Assembly: GCA_022652735.1 (NCBI GenBank)
Contig: JALCRP010000002.1
Location: 62,001-126,000 of the forward strand
DNA from: Faecalibacterium sp.
GTDB lineage: Bacteria > Bacillota > Clostridia > Oscillospirales > Ruminococcaceae
Direction: 5' to 3'
Length of the DNA stretch: 64,000 nucleotides
Shown here: positions 31,871 to 40,567 of the stretch, piece by piece
How positions within the stretch are numbered: position 1 is the first letter of the stretch
Layout: every line of letters starts with the position of its first letter
Translations under genes and position numbers: made by a program
The notes under the pieces: generated by a model
The model's input: the letters and a program-made list of their open reading frames with translations, nothing else
Told to the model about the DNA's origin: nothing
Databases searched by the model: none

Positions 31871-33187
31871 ATGGCAAAGAAGTGGATTTCAATGGCGGCG
31901 GCATGCGCCCTGCTGTTTTTTTGTGCGATGCCTGCCGCCGCGGCGACGGGGCCGTGGGTGCCCAGCGAGGCATATCTGGTGATGGACGCCGAGACAGGGC
32001 AGGTTTTGCTGGCGAAAAACGCGGACGAAGAGCTGGACCCTGCTTCTGTGACAAAAATCATGACGCTGGGGCTTGCCTGCCAAAAGGCAAACGGCGATTG
32101 GACGGCACAGCTTACCGTGACGCATGACGACGTGCATACTTTATATGGCACGGATTCGAGCCATATCGCGCTGGCCGAGGGCGAAATTGTGACGCTGGAA
32201 GAAATGCTGTACGCCACGGCGATGGCCAGCGCCAACGATGCGGCCAATGTGCTGGCCGAATATATCGGCGGCTCGATTGAGGGCGGCGTGGCCGCCATGA
32301 ACGCCGAGGCCGAGGTGCTGGGCCTGGCACATACACATTTTATGAACCCGCACGGCATCTCTGAGGACGGCCACTATACCAGCGCCGGCGATCTTGCCGT
32401 GATTTTGCAGTGGGCGATGCAGCAGCCGGGCTTTGCCCAGATTTTTACCGATACAAATATGTATACCATGCCGGGTACGAATGTGCACCCGGAGGTGCGC
32501 TATTTCTCTGTACAGGATCACATGCGCCGCCAATCAAGCATGTATTATGTGCCCGAGATCACCGGCTCCAAGATCGGGTATACGGATGTTGCACGGTATA
32601 CCTATGCCTGCACCGCCGAAAAAGATGGCGTAAAACTGATTTGTACCGTGATGAAAAGCGACTTAAAAACGGACAAGTATGCGGATGTGAAAACGCTGAT
32701 CGACTACAGCTTTGCACATTTCCGCAGCGTAACGGTAACGCCCGGCGGCAGCGTGAACGTCACCGTGCAGGGCGGCGGCGAAGCGCTGGGCACTTTACAA
32801 GCGGCGGCCCCGGCCGTAACGGTGCTGCTGGATACCTCGCTGGACGAAAGCGCCGTCAGCTTTGCGGCGCAGGATGTCAGCTATACGCTGGGCGACGAAA
32901 TGCCGCAGGCGGCATTTTCTATATCCGGGCAGGGCGCGCAGGAGGATGTTACAGTAACGGCAGACCTTGCGCTGGACGGCCTTGCCGACCTGCTGGCCGG
33001 TGCGCCCACCGACGATCTGCCCGCCGCCAAGGTAGAGGCAAAAATCCTTGCGGAAGAAAAAGGCCTGCGTGTGCCGATCTGGCTTTTGATCCCGGCGGTG
33101 GCGGCGTGTGTGGCATTTTTGGTGCTTCGCATGCGGCGTGTAAAGGCGACAGAACACAGAAAACGGTTGCGCAACAACGCAAAATGA
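31871..33187 (+). CDS. dacF: D-alanyl-D-alanine carboxypeptidase (DacF/PBP5 type)
   Basis: A 438-residue class C penicillin-binding protein that removes the terminal D-Ala from peptidoglycan pentapeptides outside the membrane. A signal peptide covers residues 1-25 (ends AAAAT). The SxxK motif is SVTK (Ser59-Lys62) and SxN is SAN (120-122). The third box reads GSKIGYTD (Lys234-Ile235-Gly236), where most members have KTG. A PBP5_C-like beta domain follows (about 275-400), and a C-terminal membrane anchor (WLLIPAVAACVAFLVL) with a basic tail ends it. It may be the sporulation-type DacF or a vegetative DacA; dpaAB nearby is only suggestive. Confidence 0.9.
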   Translation: MAKKWISMAAACALLFFCAMPAAAATGPWVPSEAYLVMDAETGQVLLAKNADEELDPASVTKIMTLGLACQKANGDWTAQLTVTHDDVHTLYGTDSSHIALAEGEIVTLEEMLYATAMASANDAANVLAEYIGGSIEGGVAAMNAEAEVLGLAHTHFMNPHGISEDGHYTSAGDLAVILQWAMQQPGFAQIFTDTNMYTMPGTNVHPEVRYFSVQDHMRRQSSMYYVPEITGSKIGYTDVARYTYACTAEKDGVKLICTVMKSDLKTDKYADVKTLIDYSFAHFRSVTVTPGGSVNVTVQGGGEALGTLQAAAPAVTVLLDTSLDESAVSFAAQDVSYTLGDEMPQAAFSISGQGAQEDVTVTADLALDGLADLLAGAPTDDLPAAKVEAKILAEEKGLRVPIWLLIPAVAACVAFLVLRMRRVKATEHRKRLRNNAK

Positions 33188-33278
33188 GATATGATTACTA
33201 AATAATGCCATGCGCGGCAAAGCGTGCTTTGCGCGGTGGCATCAACCTGCTTTGGGTAGAGGAAGGAATGGATCCTTT

Positions 33279-34103
33279 TTGAAAAAACTGATGGATAAAA
33301 TCGAGGCAAACCTAAGGGGTTTCTGGCGCTATCGGTATCTGCTGTGGAACCTTGTCAGCCGCGATTTCAAGCTGAAATACCGCCGCAGCGTACTTGGCGT
33401 ACTGTGGAGCGTATTAAACCCGCTTATGATGTGCCTTGTATACTGGGCCGTGTTTTCCAGCCTGTTTGCCAACATGCGCGGCGGCGGCATCGACAATTTC
33501 CCGGTTTATTTGATGATCGGACAGCTGCTGTTTGCTTTTTTCAACGACGCTACCAGCAACAGCATGGGCAGCATTATCTATGCGGCACCCCTTTTGAAAA
33601 AAGTGTATATCCCTAAATATATTTTCCCGCTGGAAAAAACCTGCTTTGCGCTGGTTAACTGCGTGTTTAGCTTTGTGGGGCTGATTTTGGTGATGCTGTT
33701 TACGGGCAGCGCGCTGCACCCGACGGTGCTGCTGGCGCTGTACCCGCTGGCTACGCTGTTTATCTTTAACCTCGGCATCTCGATGATGCTTAGCGCGTTC
33801 ACCGTGTTTTTCCGCGACATCATGCACATGTGGCAGGTATTTACGACGGCACTTCTGTACTTCTCGGCGATCTTTTATAACCCCGATACGATGATCGTCA
33901 GCTTGGGCGGCTTTAGCTTGTACCGGCTGATTTGCCTGAACCCGCTGTACTGGTATATTACGGGCTTCCGCAAAGCGGTGCTGTGGGGCCAGCCTCTGAC
34001 GCTGCAAATCGTGCTGGTATGCGGGCTGTGCGCGCTGGCGTCCGTCACGCTCGGCTGCGCAGTGTTCAAGAGAACGCAGGATAAATTTATCCTGCATATT
34101 TAA
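33279..34103 (+). CDS. ABC-2 type permease of a polysaccharide exporter (Wzm/TagG type)
   Basis: A 274-residue membrane protein with six membrane segments. FWRYRYLLWNLVSRDFKLKYRRSVLGVLWSVLNPLMM is the hallmark N-terminal amphipathic gate helix and first segment of O-antigen/teichoic-acid exporters (Wzm, TagG, RgpC). It exports lipid-linked glycan with the ATPase encoded next. The start is most likely TTG 33279 (giving MKKLMDKIEANLRGF), with GGAAGG upstream; ATG 33291 is possible. It opens the polysaccharide locus. Confidence 0.9.
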   Translation: MKKLMDKIEANLRGFWRYRYLLWNLVSRDFKLKYRRSVLGVLWSVLNPLMMCLVYWAVFSSLFANMRGGGIDNFPVYLMIGQLLFAFFNDATSNSMGSIIYAAPLLKKVYIPKYIFPLEKTCFALVNCVFSFVGLILVMLFTGSALHPTVLLALYPLATLFIFNLGISMMLSAFTVFFRDIMHMWQVFTTALLYFSAIFYNPDTMIVSLGGFSLYRLICLNPLYWYITGFRKAVLWGQPLTLQIVLVCGLCALASVTLGCAVFKRTQDKFILHI

Positions 34104-34116
34104 GGGGGCACAAAAG

Positions 34117-34860
34117 ATGGAACCGATCATCAAGGTGGAAAACGTCTCGATGTGCTTCAACCTTTCGAGCGAAAAGCACGAAAGCCTGAAAGAATACTTT
34201 TTGGCGATGGTGCAGGGCCGGCTGCAGTATGATGAGTTTTATGCGCTGAAAAATGTTAGCCTCGACATTATGCCGGGCGATTTTTATGGCCTTGTGGGCC
34301 TGAACGGCAGCGGCAAATCGACGCTGCTGAAAACGATTGCGGGCGTGTACAAGCCCACGACGGGTAAAATTTCCGTCAGCGGCACAATCGCCCCGCTGAT
34401 CGAGCTGGGCGCGGGCTTCGATATGGATTTGACGGCGCGCGAAAATATCTATTTGAACGGCACAGTGCTGGGCTACTCGCCGAAATACCTTAACTCGAAA
34501 TTCGAGGAGATCGTAGAGTTTAGCGAGCTGCGGGAGTTTTTGGATGTGCCGCTGAAAAACTATTCTTCCGGCATGGTGACGCGGCTGGCCTTTGCCATCG
34601 CCACGATCACAAAGCCGGACATCCTCATCGCGGACGAAATTTTGGCTGTGGGCGATTTTCTCTTTCAGCAAAAATGCGAAAAGCGCATGCAGGAGCTGAT
34701 GAGCGGCGGCACGACGGTGCTGTTTGTTTCCCATTCGATCGAGCAGATCGAGCGCATGTGCAACAAGGTGGCATGGCTGAGCCACGGCCATGTGAAAATG
34801 AACGGCGATACCGCGACGGTCTGCGAGGCTTACAAGCAGGCGCAGCGCGAAGAAGTTTAA
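34117..34860 (+). CDS. ABC ATPase of a polysaccharide exporter (Wzt/TagH type)
   Basis: A 247-residue ATPase. Walker A is GLNGSGKSTLL, the signature is YSSGMVTRLAFA (the SSGM form of glycan exporters), Walker B is ILIADEILAVGD, and the H-loop is VSHS. The N-terminal half has the SEKHESLKEYFLAMVQ insertion typical of TagH/RgpD proteins. There is no C-terminal carbohydrate-binding domain as in long Wzt, so substrate recognition is probably by the lipid end. Fourteen bases separate it from the permease gene; a terminator follows. Confidence 0.92.
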   Translation: MEPIIKVENVSMCFNLSSEKHESLKEYFLAMVQGRLQYDEFYALKNVSLDIMPGDFYGLVGLNGSGKSTLLKTIAGVYKPTTGKISVSGTIAPLIELGAGFDMDLTARENIYLNGTVLGYSPKYLNSKFEEIVEFSELREFLDVPLKNYSSGMVTRLAFAIATITKPDILIADEILAVGDFLFQQKCEKRMQELMSGGTTVLFVSHSIEQIERMCNKVAWLSHGHVKMNGDTATVCEAYKQAQREEV

Positions 34861-34873
34861 CAACAAAAACTTA

Positions 34874-34930
34874 GCTGCTGCGGAGGCGCACAGGGCGGCG
34901 CCCTGCTGTTTTCTCCGCAGCAGCTTTTTT
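34874..34930 (+). terminator. Terminator after the exporter ATPase gene
   Basis: GCTGCTGCGGAG (34874-34885) pairs with CTCCGCAGCAGC (34913-34924), followed by six T. The loop holds a second hairpin. Confidence 0.9.
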
Positions 34931-35025
34931 GAGCGTAAAAAACCGCACCATTTGCAGGCGAGGCGGCGCTTTGTGCGCCGGCCGCACAGGATGCGGATTG
35001 CCCCAAGGCAAAGGAGGAAAACAGC

Positions 35026-36930
35026 ATGGCGCAGCAAAAGCAGACACCGCGGAATGCGGATGCCCCGGTACAGGATTCTCTGGGCGGGATGGCGAAGCGC
35101 CTGCTTTCGGCGCAGCACCTTGCCGCACTGTGGCAGCGAGGCGCAAAAACATGGAAAGAGGACGGCACCGAGCAGCTTTGGCGCGATGTTACCTTCCGTG
35201 TGGCGCTGGCGATGCATCACGACCGCTGGCAGCACCGCGCCGACCTGCCGACGCGCCGCCAGCTGAAGCACCAGCGCCAAAACCCCTTAGCCGAAGCGCC
35301 AAAAGTAAGCATTATTGTGCCGCTGTACAACACCCCTGCGCGCTATTTGGACGACTTGCTGGCGAGCGTGAAAAAGCAAACCTACCCAAACTGGCAGCTT
35401 TGCTTGGCCGATGCCTCCGACGCCGCGCATGCGGATGTGGCGCATACCTGCCGCGCCGCCGCGCAGAAGGATGCGCGTATCGTGTATCAAAAGCTCGCTG
35501 AAAACAAGGGCATCGCCGCAAACACGAACGAAGGCTTTGCGATGGCGGACGGCGCATGGCTGGCCTTGCTCGATCACGACGACGAGCTGTACCCGAACGC
35601 ACTGTATGAAATGCTGGCGCTGGCACAAAAAACAGGCGCCGAGATGGCCTACAGCGACGAAATTGTACTTTCCGACGACAAAAAGGAGCTGCGCGGCTAT
35701 CATTTCAAGCCGGGCTTTGCGCCGGATTTCTTAAACGGATGTAACTATATCACGCATCTGTGCCTGTTTACGCGGGCATTGTTTTTGCGCGCGGGCGGGC
35801 GCGAAAACCCGGAATTTGACGGCAGCCAGGATTACGATCTGATTTTGCGCCTGACCGAGAACCTTTCCACGCCGGATAAGATCGTGCATTTGCCCAAGGT
35901 GCTGTACACATGGCGCGCGGGCAAAAACTCGACGGCGGAAAACCTTGTGGAGGCGAAGCCCTATGCCGTTGAGGCGGGCCGCCGCGCGATTGCGGCGCAT
36001 CTTGCGCGCATCGGCCGCAAGGCCACTGTCGAAAGCATCCCCGAAGCACCAGGCGCATATCACGTGCGCTATGCGCTTACGGGCAGCCCGAAGATCAGTG
36101 TGCTGATCCCGAACCGCGACCACGCCGACGACCTTGACCGCTGCCTGGCAAGCCTCTATGCCCACGCCGGGTACGAAAACTTTGAGGTGATCGTGGCTGA
36201 AAATAATTCGACGATGGAAGTAACGGAAGCCTACTACCGCGCACTGCCGAAAAAATACCCGAACAGCCGCGTCGTGCGGTGGGAGGGAGCGTTCAACTTT
36301 TCGGCCATTAACAACTTTGCGCGCCGCGCGGCAGCGGGCGAATATCTGCTGCTTTTGAATAACGACATCGAGATTTTGAGCGACGGATTTTTGGCCGAGA
36401 TGCTCAGCTATGCCCAGCGCCCTGATGTAGGCGCAGTAGGCGCGAAGCTGTATTATCCCGATGATACCATCCAGCACGGCGGCGTTATCCTCGGCATAAA
36501 CGGCAGCGCCGGCCACAGCCACAAAAGCCACCCGCGCAAGGCCGTGGGCGATTTGTTCCGTCTGATTACAGCGCAGGATTACCTCGCCGTAACGGGCGCC
36601 TGCCTGATGGTGAAGGCAAGCTTGTACGATGCCTGCGGCGGGCTGGACGAGGGCGATTTTGCCGTGGCCTATAACGACATCGATTTGTGCCTGAAGCTGC
36701 ACGAGCAGGGCTATCTCAACGTCTACACGCCGCTGGCCGAGGCGTATCACTACGAAAGCAAAAGCCGCGGGCTGGACGAAGGCAACACCGCCAGTGCGGC
36801 CAATCAGGCGCGCTATGCCCGCGAAAAGGCGGCTTTCCAGGCACGGTGGGGCAAGTATCTGCCCGAAGGCGCAGACCCATATTATAATATCCACTTCAAT
36901 AATCAGTTTGAAAATTTCGGGCTGAAATAA
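35026..36930 (+). CDS. Two-domain family 2 glycosyltransferase (first copy)
   Basis: A 634-residue cytoplasmic protein with two GT2 (GT-A fold) domains in tandem. Domain 1 (about 95-350) begins VSIIVPLYNTPARYLDDLLASVKKQTY and has the DxD-type motif in LLDHDDELYPNAL and SQDYDLILRL. Domain 2 (about 355-634) begins KISVLIPNRDHADDLDRCLASLY, has LLLLNNDIEIL as the DxD-like motif, and FAVAYNDIDLCLKL with SKSRGLDEG. This architecture is common in rhamnan and galactan chain synthesis. AAAGGAGGA lies before the ATG at 35026. It is a close paralogue of the next gene in order of motifs. Confidence 0.9.
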   Translation: MAQQKQTPRNADAPVQDSLGGMAKRLLSAQHLAALWQRGAKTWKEDGTEQLWRDVTFRVALAMHHDRWQHRADLPTRRQLKHQRQNPLAEAPKVSIIVPLYNTPARYLDDLLASVKKQTYPNWQLCLADASDAAHADVAHTCRAAAQKDARIVYQKLAENKGIAANTNEGFAMADGAWLALLDHDDELYPNALYEMLALAQKTGAEMAYSDEIVLSDDKKELRGYHFKPGFAPDFLNGCNYITHLCLFTRALFLRAGGRENPEFDGSQDYDLILRLTENLSTPDKIVHLPKVLYTWRAGKNSTAENLVEAKPYAVEAGRRAIAAHLARIGRKATVESIPEAPGAYHVRYALTGSPKISVLIPNRDHADDLDRCLASLYAHAGYENFEVIVAENNSTMEVTEAYYRALPKKYPNSRVVRWEGAFNFSAINNFARRAAAGEYLLLLNNDIEILSDGFLAEMLSYAQRPDVGAVGAKLYYPDDTIQHGGVILGINGSAGHSHKSHPRKAVGDLFRLITAQDYLAVTGACLMVKASLYDACGGLDEGDFAVAYNDIDLCLKLHEQGYLNVYTPLAEAYHYESKSRGLDEGNTASAANQARYAREKAAFQARWGKYLPEGADPYYNIHFNNQFENFGLK

Positions 36931-37025
36931 GCCGAAAAATACAGGCGGCAAGCATACGTATGATGTTTTGCGGCGCGGACGCAAAACGTGTGCACAAGCG
37001 TACTGCCCACAGGAGGAAAAAGGCC

Positions 37026-38873
37026 ATGCAACAAAAGCTGAAACGCATTCGGGAGCTGTTTGGCTACGCGGTAAGCCTTACCCAAGAAGAAGGCCCGGCC
37101 GCTATGCTGAAACGCGCCGCGGGCTTTTTTAAGCGGCGCTTTTTCGGCAAACGGGCGCGCTATCTGCCCGCCAAAAAGGCGCTGGCCGCCCAGCGGGCAG
37201 AATATGCCGGCGCCCCTTGCGAGCTGCCGCGCATTAGTGTGCTGACGCCGCTGTACAATACGCCTGCGCCCTATCTGCGCGCCTTTTTGGATTCGTTTTC
37301 CGGCCAGACGGCCCCGAACGGCCAACTTTGCCTTGCGGACGCCTCGGACGATGCACATGCCTATGTGGGCGAGATTGTAAAAACGTATCAGGCGAAGGGC
37401 ATAGCCATCGCCTACCGTAAAATTGCCAACGAAGGCATCTCTGCCAATACGAACGCCGCCGAAACGCTGGCCGAGGGCGAATATCTCGCCTTGGCCGATC
37501 ACGACGATGTGCTGGCCCCACATGCTTTGTATACGATGGGGAAAGCCATCCTCGCCGCGCGCGCCAAGGGCGGGCAGGCGGATTTTCTTTACAGCGATGA
37601 GGCCTTGTTCAAAAAAGATATTCGCCGGCCGCTGGTGGGGCACTTTAAGCCGGATTTTGCGCCGGATTATCTTTTGTGCTGCAACTATATTTGCCACTTG
37701 GCTGTGTTCCGCCGCAGCCTGTACGAGGCCACCGGCGGCGAGCGCCCGGCCTGCGATGGCAGCCAAGATCATGATTTGTTTTTGCGCCTTTTGGAAAAAA
37801 CGGGCACGGCCTGCCATGTGCCGCAGGTGCTTTACTATTGGCGCGTACATGCGGCATCGACCAGCGGCGGCACGGCGGCAAAGCCTTATGTGGCCGCCGC
37901 CGCGAAAAAGGCGTTGGCCGATCATCTGGCCCGCACCGGCCAAAAGGGCGAGGTATGCGATGGGCTTTTCCCCAGCACATATCGCGTGAAGTGGGCCATC
38001 GAGGGCACACCGAAGGTAAGCATCCTTATCCCCAATAAGGATCATACGGACGACCTTGAAAAGTGCCTTTCCAGTTTATATGCCCGCACAGATTGGCCGA
38101 ACTTTGAGGTGATCGTGATCGAGAACAACTCCACGGACGAGGCCACGTTTGCCTACTATACAGAAGCAACAAATAAATACAAAAATATACAGATAGTAAC
38201 CTATCGGGGCGGCTTCAATTTTTCGGCGATCAACAACTTTGGACGAAAGTTTGCCACAGGAAGCTACCTGCTGCTGCTGAATAACGACATCGAGGTGCCC
38301 GCGGGCAGCGAAGCATGGCTGACGGAAATGCTGCGCCAGTGTGCCCGCCCGGGCGGCGCGGCCGTGTGCGGCGCAATGCTGTATTACCCCGATGGCACAA
38401 TCCAGCATGCGGGCATTCTCACGGGCCTTGGCGGGTATGCGGGCCACAGCCATAAATACCACAAAGCCGGTGGAAGCGGGTATATGTTCCGCCTTGCGAC
38501 GGTGCAGGATTTTTCGGCTGTGACGGGCGCGTGTCTGCTTGTTGAGGCAAAGGTATACGACAGCTTGGGCGGGCTGGATGAACAGTTTACCGTCGCGTTC
38601 AACGATGTGGATTTTTGCCTGCGTGTGCGCGAAAGCGGCGGGCGAATTGTCTGGACGCCCTACGCGGCGCTGACCCACTACGAAAGCCGCAGCCGCGGCC
38701 TCGACGAGAAAGATACCGCCAAGCGCGAACGCTTCCACGGCGAACAGCGCCGCCTGTATGAAGTGCATACCAGACAGGCAATCTTGAACGACCCTTACTA
38801 CAACCCCAGCCTTACCAAGGACCGCGAGGATTTTTCGGAAAGCGACGACCTGCGAAACTTGAAACTCCTGTGA
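37026..38873 (+). CDS. Two-domain family 2 glycosyltransferase (second copy)
   Basis: A 615-residue protein with the same two GT2 domains as its upstream neighbour. Domain 1 begins ISVLTPLYNTPAPYLRAFLDSFSGQT and has LADHDDVLAPHAL and SQDHDLFLRLL. Domain 2 begins VSILIPNKDHTDDLEKCLSSLY and has LLLLNNDIEVPAG, VAFNDVDFCLRVR and SRSRGLDEKDTA. The N-terminal 60 residues are basic and helical. AGGAGGAAAA precedes the ATG at 37026. The pair probably adds alternating or successive sugars of the same glycan. Confidence 0.9.
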   Translation: MQQKLKRIRELFGYAVSLTQEEGPAAMLKRAAGFFKRRFFGKRARYLPAKKALAAQRAEYAGAPCELPRISVLTPLYNTPAPYLRAFLDSFSGQTAPNGQLCLADASDDAHAYVGEIVKTYQAKGIAIAYRKIANEGISANTNAAETLAEGEYLALADHDDVLAPHALYTMGKAILAARAKGGQADFLYSDEALFKKDIRRPLVGHFKPDFAPDYLLCCNYICHLAVFRRSLYEATGGERPACDGSQDHDLFLRLLEKTGTACHVPQVLYYWRVHAASTSGGTAAKPYVAAAAKKALADHLARTGQKGEVCDGLFPSTYRVKWAIEGTPKVSILIPNKDHTDDLEKCLSSLYARTDWPNFEVIVIENNSTDEATFAYYTEATNKYKNIQIVTYRGGFNFSAINNFGRKFATGSYLLLLNNDIEVPAGSEAWLTEMLRQCARPGGAAVCGAMLYYPDGTIQHAGILTGLGGYAGHSHKYHKAGGSGYMFRLATVQDFSAVTGACLLVEAKVYDSLGGLDEQFTVAFNDVDFCLRVRESGGRIVWTPYAALTHYESRSRGLDEKDTAKRERFHGEQRRLYEVHTRQAILNDPYYNPSLTKDREDFSESDDLRNLKLL

Positions 38874-38888
38874 CACTTGCGCTATACT
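38859..38888 (+). promoter_or_regulatory. Promoter for the AT-rich membrane-protein gene
   Basis: TTGAAA (38859-38864), overlapping the end of the GT2 gene, and TATACT (38883-38888) with an 18-base spacer. Confidence 0.65.
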
Positions 38889-38935
38889 AATATCCTTACA
38901 GGAAAACTCATCTGTAAGTGAGGAGAAAGCAGAAG

Positions 38936-40546
38936 ATGCGTACAAAACGAGATGCCTTAGGTATAAAATGCAAATTGCGCTTGGCGATATGTTGCACAAT
39001 TTTAACGGGATATACCTTTTTGATTCTTTGGTGCCAGATGTTTCTTTATTGGAATGATTTTACGCCGCTATTGGCAATTCCAGTTGCGATATTTTCCGGC
39101 TTTTTTGCATGGGCAATGATGCGGAAGCTTCAAACTGTAACGATAGGAAAAGAAGACTTATCGGATGGCACACGGCAGAAGAATGTATTTCTTGTATGGT
39201 TTGTTTTTCCGCTTTTTTGTTCTTTAACAATTCTGCTTTTTTGCTTTGCCGCCTACTACCCTGGAGTCTTTTCCCCTGACTCGTTCAATCAATTACAACA
39301 GGCGGAAAGCAGCCAATATAGTGACTGGCATCCGGTTTTACATACACTTCTGTTTTTTACTTTGCCCTTGAAATTGTTTGGAACACCCGCTGCGATTGTT
39401 CCTGCGCAGTTGGTAAGCTTTTCACTTGCTGAGGCATATGTCATTTTTACAATGCGGAAAGCTTTGTGTCCAAAGTGGTTTTGCTGTGTTACGTTTTGTT
39501 ATACGCTTTTTAATCCTGTTACCACAGCGATTCTCATGTACCCTTGGAAAGATTGCGCTATGGCGATTTTTGCGTTAGTTCTCATTGCATACCTTATCCA
39601 AATTGCAGCATCCGATGGGATGTGGCTCAAGAAACCAATCCACAGTATTCTATTTGCTACTAATCTAGGTGTGTGCACTTTGATGAGACACAATGCGATT
39701 TTACTGACCTTTCCAATTTTACTTTTCGTACTTATTACTTACCGCAAAAGAATCCTTCGGCAGGCGGCACTCGTTGGAGTATGCAGCATAGTTATTATAG
39801 CATGCGTCAAAGGGCCGGTTTATAAGCTATTGCGAGTGGAAAAGCCGGATCGACGGCAATCGGAAATTCTGGGAATGTGCATGACTATGTTGGGAAATGC
39901 AGTTACAGAAGCCCCAGAAAAATTGGACGACAAAACCAAATCTTTTCTTTATACGATTGCGACATCGGAAGAATGGGAAAGCAACTATGTGTGCGGTTCT
40001 TGGAACAATGTTAAGTTTGCAACTGATGGCGGAGAACCCGTGGAAAACGCAGGCGTTCAACAAGTACTACAGTACACATGGAATGCTCTGCGTGAAGCAC
40101 CAAAAGAAACGATTGATGGATTTCTCACCTTATCCAGTATGGTATGGTCAGTTGATACTGGATTGGCATGGGATCAAAGCATAGAACCCGGAGAGAGCAC
40201 CCCATTAGAGGGTGTAAAGGGAACAGGCCAGGCATATCTCTGCACCCAAATTCATGTGCTAAGGAATTGGATATATGCAGGGCCTTTTCGCTATGCTTTT
40301 CTGTTTGTTGGGCTTTTCAATTATTTGCTTTTCGCTCTATCTGCAAGTAAGTTTGGCTTTCATCAAGAGATAGATTCCTTCTTGCTTTCCGTTCCGATTT
40401 TGTGCTATAACTTCGGAACTATGCTGTTGCTTTCGGGATTCGATTTTCGCTTTTTCTATTTTAACTTTGTGATATTTTTTCCATTGCTCTTTCTCATTCT
40501 GCGGCGAAAAGAGAAAAATGTCAGTTTCAATCCATCTGCCAACTAA
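38936..40546 (+). CDS. DUF6020-like polytopic membrane protein, AT-rich
   Basis: A 536-residue protein with about 11-12 hydrophobic segments. The loop FAAYYPGVFSPDSFNQLQQAESSQYSDWHPVLHTLLFF, with the acidic SPDS and DWHP motifs after the early segments, fits DUF6020 and resembles the first periplasmic loop of GT-C glycosyltransferases. Base composition and codon use differ strongly from both neighbours: much lower GC, many AAA, TTT, ATT and TTA codons, GTA/ACA common. This suggests recent transfer. GAGGAGAAA lies before the ATG at 38936. A role in glycan transfer at the membrane is inferred from context. Confidence 0.75.
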   Translation: MRTKRDALGIKCKLRLAICCTILTGYTFLILWCQMFLYWNDFTPLLAIPVAIFSGFFAWAMMRKLQTVTIGKEDLSDGTRQKNVFLVWFVFPLFCSLTILLFCFAAYYPGVFSPDSFNQLQQAESSQYSDWHPVLHTLLFFTLPLKLFGTPAAIVPAQLVSFSLAEAYVIFTMRKALCPKWFCCVTFCYTLFNPVTTAILMYPWKDCAMAIFALVLIAYLIQIAASDGMWLKKPIHSILFATNLGVCTLMRHNAILLTFPILLFVLITYRKRILRQAALVGVCSIVIIACVKGPVYKLLRVEKPDRRQSEILGMCMTMLGNAVTEAPEKLDDKTKSFLYTIATSEEWESNYVCGSWNNVKFATDGGEPVENAGVQQVLQYTWNALREAPKETIDGFLTLSSMVWSVDTGLAWDQSIEPGESTPLEGVKGTGQAYLCTQIHVLRNWIYAGPFRYAFLFVGLFNYLLFALSASKFGFHQEIDSFLLSVPILCYNFGTMLLLSGFDFRFFYFNFVIFFPLLFLILRRKEKNVSFNPSAN

Positions 40547-40567
40547 CTAGATGTGGAGGTTATATTT

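Noticed and set aside
34087..35280. A 397-codon minus-strand open frame across the Wzt-type ATPase gene
   Set aside because: Antisense shadow; the plus-strand ATPase has all ABC motifs.
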